This document shows positions 10,608 to 20,176 of a DNA stretch of 64,000 bases, one piece after another. The stretch comes from Bifidobacterium sp. ESL0800 (GTDB lineage Bacteria > Actinomycetota > Actinomycetes > Actinomycetales > Bifidobacteriaceae). How positions within the stretch are numbered: position 1 is the stretch's first letter; the number at the start of each line of letters is the position of its first letter. Location of the stretch: NCBI RefSeq assembly GCF_029395355.1, contig NZ_CP113913.1, positions 248,001 through 312,000 of the forward strand. The letters run 5' to 3'. The notes under the pieces are model-generated. The model was not told the origin of the DNA. It worked only from the letters and a program-made list of their open reading frames with translations, and made no database searches. Position numbers and translations under genes: made by a program.

Positions 10608-10719
10608 CGCACTTTTTGCACATCAGGGTGAGAAAAGTGCGAGTAACGCGTCGTATATGGCACTTTTTACGTGTGCATGTGCGAAAAGTGCGTTAAGCGC
10701 GGCGTAAAACGCACTTTTT
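10608..10719. repeat. Phased array of five alternating GCACTTTT half-sites
   Basis: Copies lie at 10608-10617 (CGCACTTTTT), 10632-10641 (inverted, GAAAAGTGCG), 10659-10668, 10683-10692 (inverted) and 10710-10719. Centres are spaced 24, 27, 24 and 27 bp, so same-orientation copies repeat every 51 bp. Each unit can form a stem of 8-9 bp. The array ends about 40 bp before the UvrA-like gene start, which suggests an operator array or a tandem structured repeat. With the helicase terminator it accounts for the 343-bp gap. Confidence 0.75.
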
Positions 10720-10758
10720 ACATAGCCGTGTTAGGGCGCGGCGAATACAGTGGGTGCT

Positions 10759-13647
10759 ATGAGTGATAGCGAAGGCATGAGTGATATTGACGTTGGGAAT
10801 TCTTCTGTCCCGCAGGCTATCGAGGTGCGCGGTGCCCGCGTACACAACCTCAAAGATATCGACGTTTCGATTCCTCTGAACGAGCTCGTCGGCATCGCCG
10901 GGGTCTCAGGTTCCGGCAAATCGTCGCTGGCGCTGGGTGTGCTTTACGCGGAAGGCTCCCGTCGCTATCTCGACGCGCTTTCGACCTACACCCGTCGGCG
11001 TATGACGCAAGCTGAGAAACCGCAGGTCGACTCGGTACGGTTCATTCCACCGGCTTTGGCTTTGCGTCAGAGGCCTGGCGTTGGCGGCATGCGCTCGACC
11101 TTCGGTACTTCTACCGAGACCTTGAACGTGCTGAGGCTGATGTTCTCACGCCTCGCCTCGCATCGCTGCCCGAACGGGCACTACCAGAAGCCGACACTTG
11201 ACGTCGCCGCCGAGATTCCCATCCATTGTGCGGTCTGTGGCGCACTCGTCGAACCGCCCAGCGCCGAGCAGATGGCCTTCAATTCCACCGGTGCCTGCCC
11301 GAAATGCCAGGGGACCGGGACCATCCACGAGGTCAACGATGCCGCGTTGGTCCCCGACGAAAGCCTCACCATCGACGAAGGCGCCGTCGTGCCGTGGCGC
11401 ACGTTCGGCTTCAACGTCCAGCCCGATATCGTCCGCGAATTCGGGGTGCGCACCGATGTGCCGTTCAGGGAACTCACCGAGCGTGAGCGCGACATCGTCT
11501 TCAACGGGCCGGAAGAGAAGAAACCCATCACCATCACTTCGATCAAGGGCGTGCACCATCTCGATTTCACTTTCCGCAACGCTCGTCTGACCGTGACCAA
11601 GGAACTCGACCGCGCCAGTGACGAGAAACGCATGGCCAAGGTCTCGAAGTTCCTGGTCGAGCGCGTCTGCCCGGATTGCGGCGGCTCGCGGCTGAATGTC
11701 GCCGCGCGTGCCCCGAAAATCGGCAAGTACAATCTGGCCGAAGTCACTTCCTGGCCGCTGCGCAAGGTGCTTGAATGGGCCAAGGCGGTTCCGGATTCGT
11801 TGCCGCAGGACATGCGCCAGATGGCCAAGAGCCTGGTCGACACCTTGGAGGATATGGGACGTAGGCTCATCCAGCTTGGTTTGGGCTACCTGACGCTTGA
11901 CCGTGCCAGCGCGACGCTTTCCACCGGCGAACGGCAGCGTGCCCAGCTTTCGCGTGCCGTACGCAACGAGACCACTGGCGTGCTCTATGTGCTCGACGAG
12001 CCTTCCACAGGCTTGCATCCGGCCAATATCGAAGGGCTTATCGGTGTGATGCACGATCTGCTGGCTTCCGGCAATTCGGTTGTCTTCGTCGACCATGACG
12101 TCCATGTGCTTGCCGCCGCCGATTACTTCATCGAGATGGGGCCGGGCGCCGGTAGCCGAGGTGGGAGGATTCTCGCGCAGGGCTCACCCTCCGAGATACT
12201 GCACAACCCGAAGTCGCGCATCGCCGGTTTCCTCGATAGTTCCCAGCCTGTGGTGGTGCGTCAGCGATTGGCTTTGCCTCCGGTTGCCGATAGTCTGCGC
12301 AAGTTTATGGATACCTCGCGTTTGGATGATGACAGTGTTCTTCTTCATAACAGAGAAGAGGAAAAGCCTTCTTCCTTGGGTGATGAAACCAGGTCTTTGA
12401 AAAGTAATATAAACAATGCGGATAAAATGGTTTCGGATTCAGAAGGGGCCGTTGCCGGCAATTCCCAGTGGATGATCATGAGTACTGGCCCCATCCATAC
12501 CGTGCACCCGCTGCATGTCGCGATTCCGCGTGGGCGGATGACCGCTGTCACCGGCGTTTCCGGTTCCGGCAAGACCACGATGGTTCTGGAATCGCTGATT
12601 CCCGCGTTGCAAGCGCAGGAAAACCATGAGCTTTTGCCGTCCCACGTCCGTGCTCTCGATGCCGCCGGCGTCACGCGCGTGCGTCTGGTTGATTCCACTC
12701 CCATCGGCATCAACGTGCGTTCGACACTCGCCACCTATACCGGCATCATGGATATGCTGCGCAGGGCCTTCGCCTCGACGGCCGCAGCCAAGAAACGCAA
12801 GCTCAAGGTTTCGGCATTCTCCTACAACACCGGATCGCTGCGCTGCCCGCAATGCGACGGCACCGGCCAGATCAGTCTCGACATCCAGTTTCTGCCCGAT
12901 GTCACCATCACCTGCCCGACCTGCGAGGGACGGCGTTATCGCCCGGAAGTCAACGATATACGGCTTGCGACACCGACGCATCCGCAAGGACTGACGTTGC
13001 CGGAAGTGCTCGATCTGGAAGTCGACGATGCGTTGGACGTTTTCGCACTCGATGAAGATTCCAGCTCAACCCATGGTTCATCTGCACACGGTTCCGCCAA
13101 CCGTCGACAGTCCGGCATTTCGGTAGGTTCCGTTCGTCATAACCAGCTCAGCACCTCGGTAGGTTCCGGAAATTCCGCTGGATCGCTGGGCCAGGTTGAA
13201 TCCGGCGATATGATTACCTCTTCTCTGCTCAAACGCATCCATAAGGCACTCGAAACATTGCATGACCTTGGCCTCGGCTATCTCACGCTCGGCGAGGATA
13301 CCCCGAACCTGTCGGGCGGCGAGGCGCAGCGCCTCAAGCTTTCCAACGAACTCGGCAAGAAGCAGGGCACATCACTGTTCGTGCTCGACGAGCCAACGAC
13401 CGGCCTGCATCCGCTTGACGTGCGCACCTTGATCGACGTGCTGCAGCGATTGGTCAGCGGCGGCGCCACGGTGGTCTTCATCGAGCACGACCTCGATATG
13501 ATCGCCAACGCCGACTACGTCATCGACATGGGCCCGGGCGGCGGAGAGGAAGGTGGCAGAATCGTCGCCACCGGCACGCCCGACGAAATCGTCGACAATC
13601 CCTCCAGCATCACCGGCCGTTACCTCGCCAAGCATCTGAAAGGCTAA
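10759..13647 (+). CDS. UvrA-like ABC ATPase, class II (UvrA2 type)
   Basis: A 962-residue UvrA homologue with two ABC ATPase modules and zinc-finger sequences. The first half has GVSGSGKSSLALGVLYAEG, the shared UvrA phrase RRYLDALSTYTRR, a zinc module with CPNGH and CAVC, CPKCQGTG, then LSTGERQRAQLSRAV and VLDEPSTGLHP. The second half has GVSGSGKTTMVLESL, CPQCDGTGQISLDIQFLPD, CPTCEGRRY, NLSGGEAQRLKLSNEL and DEPTTGLHP. The ALRQRPG and GTSTETLN stretch is typical of the UvrA paralogues linked to drug or DNA-damage tolerance, not core UvrA. Two Ser/Gly/Asn-rich linkers (near residues 520-570 and 765-810) make it longer than most class II members. The start is uncertain between GTG 10750 and ATG 10759. 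Confidence 0.85.
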   Translation: MSDSEGMSDIDVGNSSVPQAIEVRGARVHNLKDIDVSIPLNELVGIAGVSGSGKSSLALGVLYAEGSRRYLDALSTYTRRRMTQAEKPQVDSVRFIPPALALRQRPGVGGMRSTFGTSTETLNVLRLMFSRLASHRCPNGHYQKPTLDVAAEIPIHCAVCGALVEPPSAEQMAFNSTGACPKCQGTGTIHEVNDAALVPDESLTIDEGAVVPWRTFGFNVQPDIVREFGVRTDVPFRELTERERDIVFNGPEEKKPITITSIKGVHHLDFTFRNARLTVTKELDRASDEKRMAKVSKFLVERVCPDCGGSRLNVAARAPKIGKYNLAEVTSWPLRKVLEWAKAVPDSLPQDMRQMAKSLVDTLEDMGRRLIQLGLGYLTLDRASATLSTGERQRAQLSRAVRNETTGVLYVLDEPSTGLHPANIEGLIGVMHDLLASGNSVVFVDHDVHVLAAADYFIEMGPGAGSRGGRILAQGSPSEILHNPKSRIAGFLDSSQPVVVRQRLALPPVADSLRKFMDTSRLDDDSVLLHNREEEKPSSLGDETRSLKSNINNADKMVSDSEGAVAGNSQWMIMSTGPIHTVHPLHVAIPRGRMTAVTGVSGSGKTTMVLESLIPALQAQENHELLPSHVRALDAAGVTRVRLVDSTPIGINVRSTLATYTGIMDMLRRAFASTAAAKKRKLKVSAFSYNTGSLRCPQCDGTGQISLDIQFLPDVTITCPTCEGRRYRPEVNDIRLATPTHPQGLTLPEVLDLEVDDALDVFALDEDSSSTHGSSAHGSANRRQSGISVGSVRHNQLSTSVGSGNSAGSLGQVESGDMITSSLLKRIHKALETLHDLGLGYLTLGEDTPNLSGGEAQRLKLSNELGKKQGTSLFVLDEPTTGLHPLDVRTLIDVLQRLVSGGATVVFIEHDLDMIANADYVIDMGPGGGEEGGRIVATGTPDEIVDNPSSITGRYLAKHLKG

Positions 13648-13717
13648 AGGACGCGCTTTGACCGAACGTCCTATGGAGAACCGAGAATCGTTGGAATAAT
13701 ACGGATTTTGGTATCAA

Positions 13718-13754
13718 AAAGCGGTATGGATATCACAGTCATCCATACTGCTTT
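13718..13754. terminator. Bidirectional terminator between uvrA-like gene and msrAB
   Basis: A 14-bp stem (AAAGCGGTATGGAT with ATCCATACTGCTTT, one G-U pair) lies between convergent genes. A and T runs flank both sides, so it can serve both strands. Confidence 0.8.
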
Positions 13755-13825
13755 CATATAGCAAAGGCCTCGGTCACAATCAGGATGATTTGGGCCGATC
13801 GGTACCCGCTTCGCTTGCGTACGGT

Positions 13826-14845
13826 TCACTGGGCCTTATCAAGCAAAGGCAGATACTTGCCGTAGCCCTGCGCTTCCATCTTCTCGCGCGGCACGAAACG
13901 CAGCGAGGCGGAGTTCATGCAGTAGCGCAGTCCGCCGCGATCGCGCGGTCCGTCGTCGAAGACGTGGCCCAGGTGGATTTGCGTGTCGGCGGTGCGGATC
14001 TCGATGCGCGGCCGCCCGGGAAGCCTGGTGTCGCGGTGCTCGGTCAGCGACGAGCCGTCGATCGGTTTGGAGAACGCCGGCCAGCCGCAGCCCGCGTCGA
14101 ACTTGTCGGTGGAGAGAAACAGCGGTTCGCCGCTCACCACGTCCACATAGATGCCCGGCTCGAAGTTCTGATCGTACTTATTGGCGAACGGGCGCTCGGT
14201 GGCCGCCTCCTGCGTCACCGCATACTGCTCCGGGTCGAGCCGCCAGATGCTCTCGATATAGCGCTGTCGCTTGCCCACGTTCATCAGCTTGGCCACCGAA
14301 ATATGGCAGTAGCCGCCCGGGTTCTTGTCGAGATAATCCTGATGGTAGCCCTCCGCGGGATAGAAGTTGCGCAGCGGCTCGACGATCACCGCCGCCTCGC
14401 GTCCCTCGCGCGCGGCGAGCTGCTGCAAGGCCTTGTCATATATGGCTTTCTGCACCTCATCGAGATAGAACATCGCGGTGCGGTATTGCCTCCCGGTGTC
14501 GTTGCCCTGCCGGTCCACGGAGAACGGATCGATGACGTCCAGAAAGAGCAGCGTCAGCGTCCGCAGGGTCACACGCTTCGGGTCATACGTCACGCGTACG
14601 GTTTCCGCCGCGTCCGTCGCTCCGCTGCAGACTTCCTCGTAGCTCGGGTTCTCCTTGCGCGACTGCGCGTAGCCGACCTGCGTGTCGGTGACCCCGTCGA
14701 CGCCTTGGAAATACCGTTCGACGCCCCAGAAGCAGCCGCCCGCGAAGTAGGCGGTCTGCGTCTTAGCTCCAGATTCGTAGCCGTGCGGATTTTCGTTTTG
14801 CCCAGTGCCGTTTGTGGTGGTGCTGTTGTCTGTGTTGGTATTCAA
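13826..14845 (-). CDS. msrAB: Bifunctional methionine sulfoxide reductase MsrA-MsrB
   Basis: A fusion of two repair enzymes that reduce the S and R forms of methionine sulfoxide. The N-terminal MsrA domain starts at [14 protein letters not shown], with the catalytic Cys in GCFWG, and continues through GYAQS and [15 protein letters not shown]. The C-terminal MsrB domain has [20 protein letters not shown] and [13 protein letters not shown] with its catalytic Cys. The MsrB zinc CxxC pairs are absent. I prefer the TTG at 14845 as start because AAGGAG lies 8 bp upstream; the in-frame ATG at 14887 lacks a good site, giving 339 instead of 353 residues. The 434-bp gap upstream holds a hairpin near 14970-15000 and a short GTGTTGGTTTCC tandem repeat, but no gene I can support. 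Confidence 0.92.
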   Translation of the reverse strand: MNTNTDNSTTTNGTGQNENPHGYESGAKTQTAYFAGGCFWGVERYFQGVDGVTDTQVGYAQSRKENPSYEEVCSGATDAAETVRVTYDPKRVTLRTLTLLFLDVIDPFSVDRQGNDTGRQYRTAMFYLDEVQKAIYDKALQQLAAREGREAAVIVEPLRNFYPAEGYHQDYLDKNPGGYCHISVAKLMNVGKRQRYIESIWRLDPEQYAVTQEAATERPFANKYDQNFEPGIYVDVVSGEPLFLSTDKFDAGCGWPAFSKPIDGSSLTEHRDTRLPGRPRIEIRTADTQIHLGHVFDDGPRDRGGLRYCMNSASLRFVPREKMEAQGYGKYLPLLDKAQ

Positions 14846-15321
14846 AGTCCTGTTCTCCTTGTTTGTCGGATTGTCTCTGCTGGTCATGTCCGCTGTGTTC
14901 GTTTTCTGTTATATCCGATTATTCGCGTGTTGTTGACAGTGTCCCACAAACCCGCGCAAAAGGCCGCAACGTTCAGCTAAGGCTGAAAGGTTGCGTTTCG
15001 TGGCATATCATAACGCTCCATAATGTTTTCTCGTGTTGGTTTCCGTGTTGGTTTCCGGATTTTGTCGGCTTGTCGATTTTGTGTCCCGTGTTGATACCCG
15101 CTGACCCGATATTCGTCCGATACCTGATTTCGCTTTCAATGATCTTTCTCTGGACCGATTCGGCAGCCAGACGAAACGGTATCTCGCCGAATTACGAAAA
15201 GGGGTAAGATAGAAGTTTGCGGTCTTTGATATCGGAGATATCTGATAATGGTATTTTCGGCATTGCAACCAGCGTCAGACAAACGACAGGATAGCGGCGA
15301 AAGCGAAAAGGGGAACGCGAT

Positions 15322-18300
15322 TTGGATTGGCATGCGTCGGTGTATGGGTCGAGGACCGGCAGCTCTGGGGGATTCGGGCTTGGTGCCGGTTCCGGCGACG
15401 ATACGTTCGGCGGGATTGCTGATCCTGACGGCGGTGTGACTTTCGGTGCCAACGAACCGGCCGTGCCCGAAAAAGTCTTGCGGCAGCGTGGCGGCAAGAG
15501 TTTCTATCGTGCTTATGAAGTCATTTCCAGCGGACGGATGCACGATCTGACCTGCACGCCGGGCGAGGACGGCACGCTGTTGGCCGCGTCCGTGGAACCT
15601 GCCGACGAATTCGCCGACGATTACGCTGTGAGCGCCCGCATCGACGAGAATCATGGCGAGATCATCGATGCGGACTGCACCTGCCCGGCGTTCGGCCGTT
15701 TCGGCGCGATTTGCAAGCATGTCATCGCACTGATTATGCAATACAACGACACGCCGCAGAAGTTCGAGGAACTCGGCAACGGCGTGGCCGCGTCGGGCTC
15801 CCGGGGCAATAGCGGGGTAGGCGCTCGCCGGCAGAGAGTCGTTCGCCGCACTTCGCGGGTGTTGCGCTCTTTTATGGAGCAGGAAGATTCGGCGCTCGCC
15901 GAACAGGCCAAGAATCGACAGCTCGATCTCTTGAAGGAGGTCAGCAGCCGCGCTTCCGGCGATATCGGCAGTGGGGTGGCCTTGAGCCGCCACATGCCGA
16001 TCGGCTCAGTTGTGCTGCGCCCGATGCTGGAGAATTCGGCGCGCGACTGGTACCTGCGCCTGCATATCGCGGTGCCGTCCAAGGGCATTTCCTACGTGGT
16101 GAAAGATGTGCGTGCGTTGGTCGAGGCCGTGCAACGCCGCGAATTCGTCACTTACGGCAAAAAGCTTGCGTTCGTGCATTCCCGCGATTCGTTCGACGAA
16201 CGTTCGCGCTCGATTCTGGCTATCCTTGGCCGTGCCATCGAGATCCGCAAAAGCGTTTCTGGCGATTATGAGTTCTACCAGAGCAAGGCGGAAGCCCAGG
16301 AAATGCGCCTCTCCGACGACGAGACCGCGGAATTGCTGGATTTGTTCGTCGATGCTGATGTGACATTGGACTACGTACCGGCCCACGGCAGCTTCGCGGC
16401 AGCCGTACCTGTTCGCGTGGTCGATGGTGACCCTGATCTGGGTCTGGAAGTCGTTCGTGTCGATGACGAGGGTGACGACGCTGGGAATAGCGGGAATCCG
16501 CAGGCTCGGCAATCTTTGGGACAAAAAGATAATAATCAGTCTCAAAAATACGGTTATGTTATCCGTCATGCCCTTAATATCCAAATATTCATTATCGGAC
16601 GCGGCTCGTCGTTCGTGGTGGTAGGCAGCCCTGCAGCCGGTCATTCTCTCGATTTGGATACTCCTGAAATCCATCGTTGTTCCAGCGTGATGACCACGAA
16701 CCGCAATCTGCTCGGAGTGCTTTGCGCCGGCGACGAACGCGGGGATCTGTATTTGAGCAGCGATGATATCGAAGAGTTTTCGCGTACGGTGCTGCCCGCG
16801 CTCGACCCGGTTCCTGCAGACGGCGGGAAGGGTGGCGAGAAGATCAGCGATGCCGGCCGTGCTGGCGATGGTGACAGCGCTGATAACGCGAATGGTGCAG
16901 GTAACGCTGGCGATGGTGATAATGAAGGCGAAACCGGTCATGCCGGAGAAGTCGACAATCCCGGTAGCGGCGTTAACGGTGATGGCCGTGTTAACGACGG
17001 TAACGATGCTGACGATAATGGGAATAACAAGAGTTCCGTATCCGACGGAACCGATGCCGGCCAATCGTTGCAAGGAGCGACAGCTGGACCTGTTGCATCT
17101 GGTTCATCGCAAAACTTAACAGACGCAATCCCCGGTTCGGCATCCGTGGTGAGCGACGACCTGACGCCGGCCACCTCGCGCGGCACCTCCCACCACGGCA
17201 TCGCCGTCAAACTGCCTCCTGAGCTTATCAAAATGCGCCGTGTGCCCTGCCATATTGAAACGTATCTTGACCGCGACCGCAAGGGTATCACCTGCGACGT
17301 GCAGGCCAGGTACGGCGATGAACGTTTCCATGTCTTCTCCGGCATCGGTCCGAACGAACCGGTCGCCCGCGATCGCGAAACCGAGCGTTTGGCCGTGGAG
17401 GCAGTGCGGCAGTACTTCCCGATGCCCGACGGTCCGATAGCGCGCATCGACGAGGACAACGACAAGGCGATTTACAAGCTTTTGAACGAAGGACTGCCCG
17501 TTTTGCGCGGGCTGGGAGAAGTGTTCTCCACGCCGAGTTTCGACGGGCTCACCTCCTCGCCGCATCCCGTGTTCAAGATTGGCTTGTCCATCAAATCCGG
17601 GCTGGTCGAGATCTCGCCGATCGCCGACGAAATCGACCCGTCCGAAGTACCGGCGCTTCTGAACAGCTATCGCAAGCGTCGCAAGTTCCACCGTCTGCGC
17701 AACGGTGCCTTCGTCAATATGGCTGACGTCGACACCAGCAAGCTCGACGAGGTCAGCAGTGATCTGGGGCTGAAGCCGGTCGATTTGGACTCCGGGGCCG
17801 TTTCCGTGCCCGCCTACGAGGCCTATTACCTTGATAACGAGGCCGACGACGAAGACAAAAGCGACGAATTCCGCAGCTACCTGAATGATCTGCGTGTCAT
17901 CGACCCGAAGACCTACAAGGTGCCGAAGTCGCTCGCGCACGTGCTGCGGCCGTATCAGGTCGAAGGATTCCGATGGCTCAATGCCGTGGCCGACAAGGGT
18001 TTTGGCGGCATCTTGGCCGACGAGATGGGCTTGGGCAAAACCGTGCAGATGCTTTCATATCTGGTTTCACGGCGGAGTGAACAGCGCCAAATCGGCCCGA
18101 ATCTCATCGTCTGCCCGGCGTCGCTGGTCTACAACTGGGCTGCGGAATGCGCCAAATTCGCTCCGGAGCTCAACGTGCAGGTGCTGGCTGGCTCCAAGGC
18201 CGCCCGTCGCGCGACGCTTAAGAACACCAAAGCTTGGTATGAAGGACGGAAAGCGTCTGGAGTCAGAAGCTTCGGACCGGCGACTGGGGAGTGGCACGGT

Positions 18301-20031
18301 AAAGCCGATTATTCCGATTCAAATAGCGGTAATACCGAGCTTCTAACTGTTCATCAGAATGTTTCCGGGGCGCAGCAGGCAAGTTTCGATATGGCGATGG
18401 ATGATGTTGACCTTCTGAGCTGCAATCAGATGCTCGCTGGTTCTGGGGGCACGGAGCCACTGACTTCTAATCTGCAGGTTGCAGGGGAACGGCTGGCCGA
18501 TAGCTCCTCGGTTTCCGCGGCTCGCGTCGGCAATCCCGTTGTATCCGCTTCGGGTGATGACGGCTGGCAGAGTGCCGATAGCCCGCAACCGTTGGATGAC
18601 GATGACATCGCTGCTTCACAGTGGGTTGCGCCGGACGTATTGATTACTTCATACGACCTGCTGCGCCGTGATATCGACGATTACGATGGTCTCAAATGCT
18701 ATTGTATGACACTTGACGAGGCGCAATATATCAAGAACCACGCCACTAAGTCCGCCCGCGCGGTGCGAACTGTGGCCGCGCGGCACCATTTCGCGCTGAC
18801 CGGTACGCCGATTGAAAACCGGCTTTCCGAGCTGTGGAGCATCTTCGATTTCCTGATGCCTGGCATGCTCGGGGCCTACAAGCATTTCCGCGACCGCTTC
18901 GAGATGCCGATCCTTTCCGGAGACGAGAACGCGCAGCGCAAGTTGCAGGCGTTCGTCGGCCCGTTTATTCTGCGGCGCCTGAAGTCGCAAGTCTTGAAGG
19001 ACCTGCCCGACAAGATCGAGAACGTGCTCACCGTCCAGCTCGAGGGGGAGCAGCGCAAGCTGTACGCCGCGCTCGAGCAGCAGCTGCGCGCCACCTTGAA
19101 CAAGCAGCGCGACATCGAATACAAGACCGGCAAGATCCAGATTCTGGCCCAGCTCACCCGCCTGCGCCAGGCCTGCTGCGACCCGCGGCTGCTGTTCAGC
19201 AATGTCGGTAGCAACGTCGTCAAGAAGGATGCGCACGTCTGGGGCATGCCTAGCCGCGAGACCGAGCGCGCCGACGACGAGCCGATTGACGAGTATATCG
19301 ACGAGCTCAGCGAGACCGCCGATGCCTCGGCGAACGCGATTGTTGGGAATGGCGGTTTATCCGGAGCGGGTAGAGGCTCAGCCAGTGGTTCGGATGCATC
19401 GATGGCATCGAAGACCGATGCCTCCGGCAAAGCTGTTGGTGACGGCGATGCGGCAACTATCACAGGTAAAGCCGCAGGCAAGGCGACTGCCAAACCACGT
19501 AAGGTGACTTCCGCGAAGCTCGACGCCATCGAAGAGCTCGTCTCCAGCTGCCAGGACGCCGGCCGCAAGATGCTGATTTTCTCCCAGTTCACCAGCTTCC
19601 TCGACCTGATTGCCGAGCGCCTGCGCAAGAACCATGTGGCCTACAACGTCATCACTGGTGCCACCCCCAAGCGCAAGCGCCTCGAGCTAGTCGACCAGTT
19701 CAACGCCGACGATACCCCGGTGTTCCTGATTTCTCTGAAGGCCGGCAACACGGGCCTGAACCTCACCGGCGCGTGCGTGGTGGTGCACGCCGACCCGTGG
19801 TGGAACGCCGCCGCACAGGAGCAGGCCACCGACCGTGCCCACCGCATCGGCCAGACCCAGGATGTCAACGTCTACCAGATCGTCGCCAAGGACACCATCG
19901 AGGAGCGCATCCTGAAGATGCAGCAGTCCAAGTCCGACCTGGCCCACCGTTTCGTAGACAAGGCCGGCACCGGCTCTGCCACCGGCATCTCGAACCTCAC
20001 CAAGGACGATCTGCTGCAGCTGCTGGGGTAA
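15322..20031 (+). CDS. SWIM zinc-finger SNF2-family helicase, unusually long
   Basis: A 1569-residue Swi2/Snf2 ATPase. A SWIM zinc finger is present at about residues 119-133 (CxC then CxH). The helicase core starts near residue 875 with LADEMGLGKTVQ, then CPASLVYNW, LDEAQYIKN, LTGTPIENRLSELWS, and in the second lobe FSQFTSFLDL, SLKAGNTGLNLTGA and DRAHRIGQTQDVNVYQ. Three low-complexity inserts (about residues 500-600, 970-1100 and 1335-1395), rich in Gly, Asn, Asp and Ser, explain its length; bacterial relatives are usually nearer 1000-1100. The start is TTG after GGGGAA. Its last 288 bp are repeated at 21716-22003. SNF2 proteins translocate on double-stranded DNA; the bacterial role is unclear. 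Confidence 0.9.
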   Translation: MDWHASVYGSRTGSSGGFGLGAGSGDDTFGGIADPDGGVTFGANEPAVPEKVLRQRGGKSFYRAYEVISSGRMHDLTCTPGEDGTLLAASVEPADEFADDYAVSARIDENHGEIIDADCTCPAFGRFGAICKHVIALIMQYNDTPQKFEELGNGVAASGSRGNSGVGARRQRVVRRTSRVLRSFMEQEDSALAEQAKNRQLDLLKEVSSRASGDIGSGVALSRHMPIGSVVLRPMLENSARDWYLRLHIAVPSKGISYVVKDVRALVEAVQRREFVTYGKKLAFVHSRDSFDERSRSILAILGRAIEIRKSVSGDYEFYQSKAEAQEMRLSDDETAELLDLFVDADVTLDYVPAHGSFAAAVPVRVVDGDPDLGLEVVRVDDEGDDAGNSGNPQARQSLGQKDNNQSQKYGYVIRHALNIQIFIIGRGSSFVVVGSPAAGHSLDLDTPEIHRCSSVMTTNRNLLGVLCAGDERGDLYLSSDDIEEFSRTVLPALDPVPADGGKGGEKISDAGRAGDGDSADNANGAGNAGDGDNEGETGHAGEVDNPGSGVNGDGRVNDGNDADDNGNNKSSVSDGTDAGQSLQGATAGPVASGSSQNLTDAIPGSASVVSDDLTPATSRGTSHHGIAVKLPPELIKMRRVPCHIETYLDRDRKGITCDVQARYGDERFHVFSGIGPNEPVARDRETERLAVEAVRQYFPMPDGPIARIDEDNDKAIYKLLNEGLPVLRGLGEVFSTPSFDGLTSSPHPVFKIGLSIKSGLVEISPIADEIDPSEVPALLNSYRKRRKFHRLRNGAFVNMADVDTSKLDEVSSDLGLKPVDLDSGAVSVPAYEAYYLDNEADDEDKSDEFRSYLNDLRVIDPKTYKVPKSLAHVLRPYQVEGFRWLNAVADKGFGGILADEMGLGKTVQMLSYLVSRRSEQRQIGPNLIVCPASLVYNWAAECAKFAPELNVQVLAGSKAARRATLKNTKAWYEGRKASGVRSFGPATGEWHGKADYSDSNSGNTELLTVHQNVSGAQQASFDMAMDDVDLLSCNQMLAGSGGTEPLTSNLQVAGERLADSSSVSAARVGNPVVSASGDDGWQSADSPQPLDDDDIAASQWVAPDVLITSYDLLRRDIDDYDGLKCYCMTLDEAQYIKNHATKSARAVRTVAARHHFALTGTPIENRLSELWSIFDFLMPGMLGAYKHFRDRFEMPILSGDENAQRKLQAFVGPFILRRLKSQVLKDLPDKIENVLTVQLEGEQRKLYAALEQQLRATLNKQRDIEYKTGKIQILAQLTRLRQACCDPRLLFSNVGSNVVKKDAHVWGMPSRETERADDEPIDEYIDELSETADASANAIVGNGGLSGAGRGSASGSDASMASKTDASGKAVGDGDAATITGKAAGKATAKPRKVTSAKLDAIEELVSSCQDAGRKMLIFSQFTSFLDLIAERLRKNHVAYNVITGATPKRKRLELVDQFNADDTPVFLISLKAGNTGLNLTGACVVVHADPWWNAAAQEQATDRAHRIGQTQDVNVYQIVAKDTIEERILKMQQSKSDLAHRFVDKAGTGSATGISNLTKDDLLQLLG

Positions 20032-20042
20032 ACGTATGATAC

Positions 20043-20083
20043 CGGGGTACGCGAGCGAACTGCTGCTAGCGTACCTCGTGTTG
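20043..20083 (+). terminator. Terminator after the SNF2 gene
   Basis: A 10-bp stem (CGGGGTACGC with GCGTACCTCG, one G-U pair) is followed by TGTTGTTTTTGG. The second copy of the SNF2 3' end at 22003 has no such terminator. Confidence 0.75.
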
Positions 20084-20176
20084 TTTTTGGAATTTTGCAA
20101 TTAGCATAAAAACATTAATAGTTGTGTCTAAATATGCCTGAGTTTCTTGTTATTCAGTGTAAGGCCGTTATCTAGA

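Noticed and set aside
10608..10719. CRISPR array
   Set aside because: Half-sites are 10 bp, alternate in orientation, and lack unique spacers of constant length or cas genes.
13718..13754. Another copy of the 4986-5246 palindrome, because of GTATGGAT in its stem
   Set aside because: Shared bases are few and the loop is only 9 nt; it is an ordinary terminator between convergent genes.
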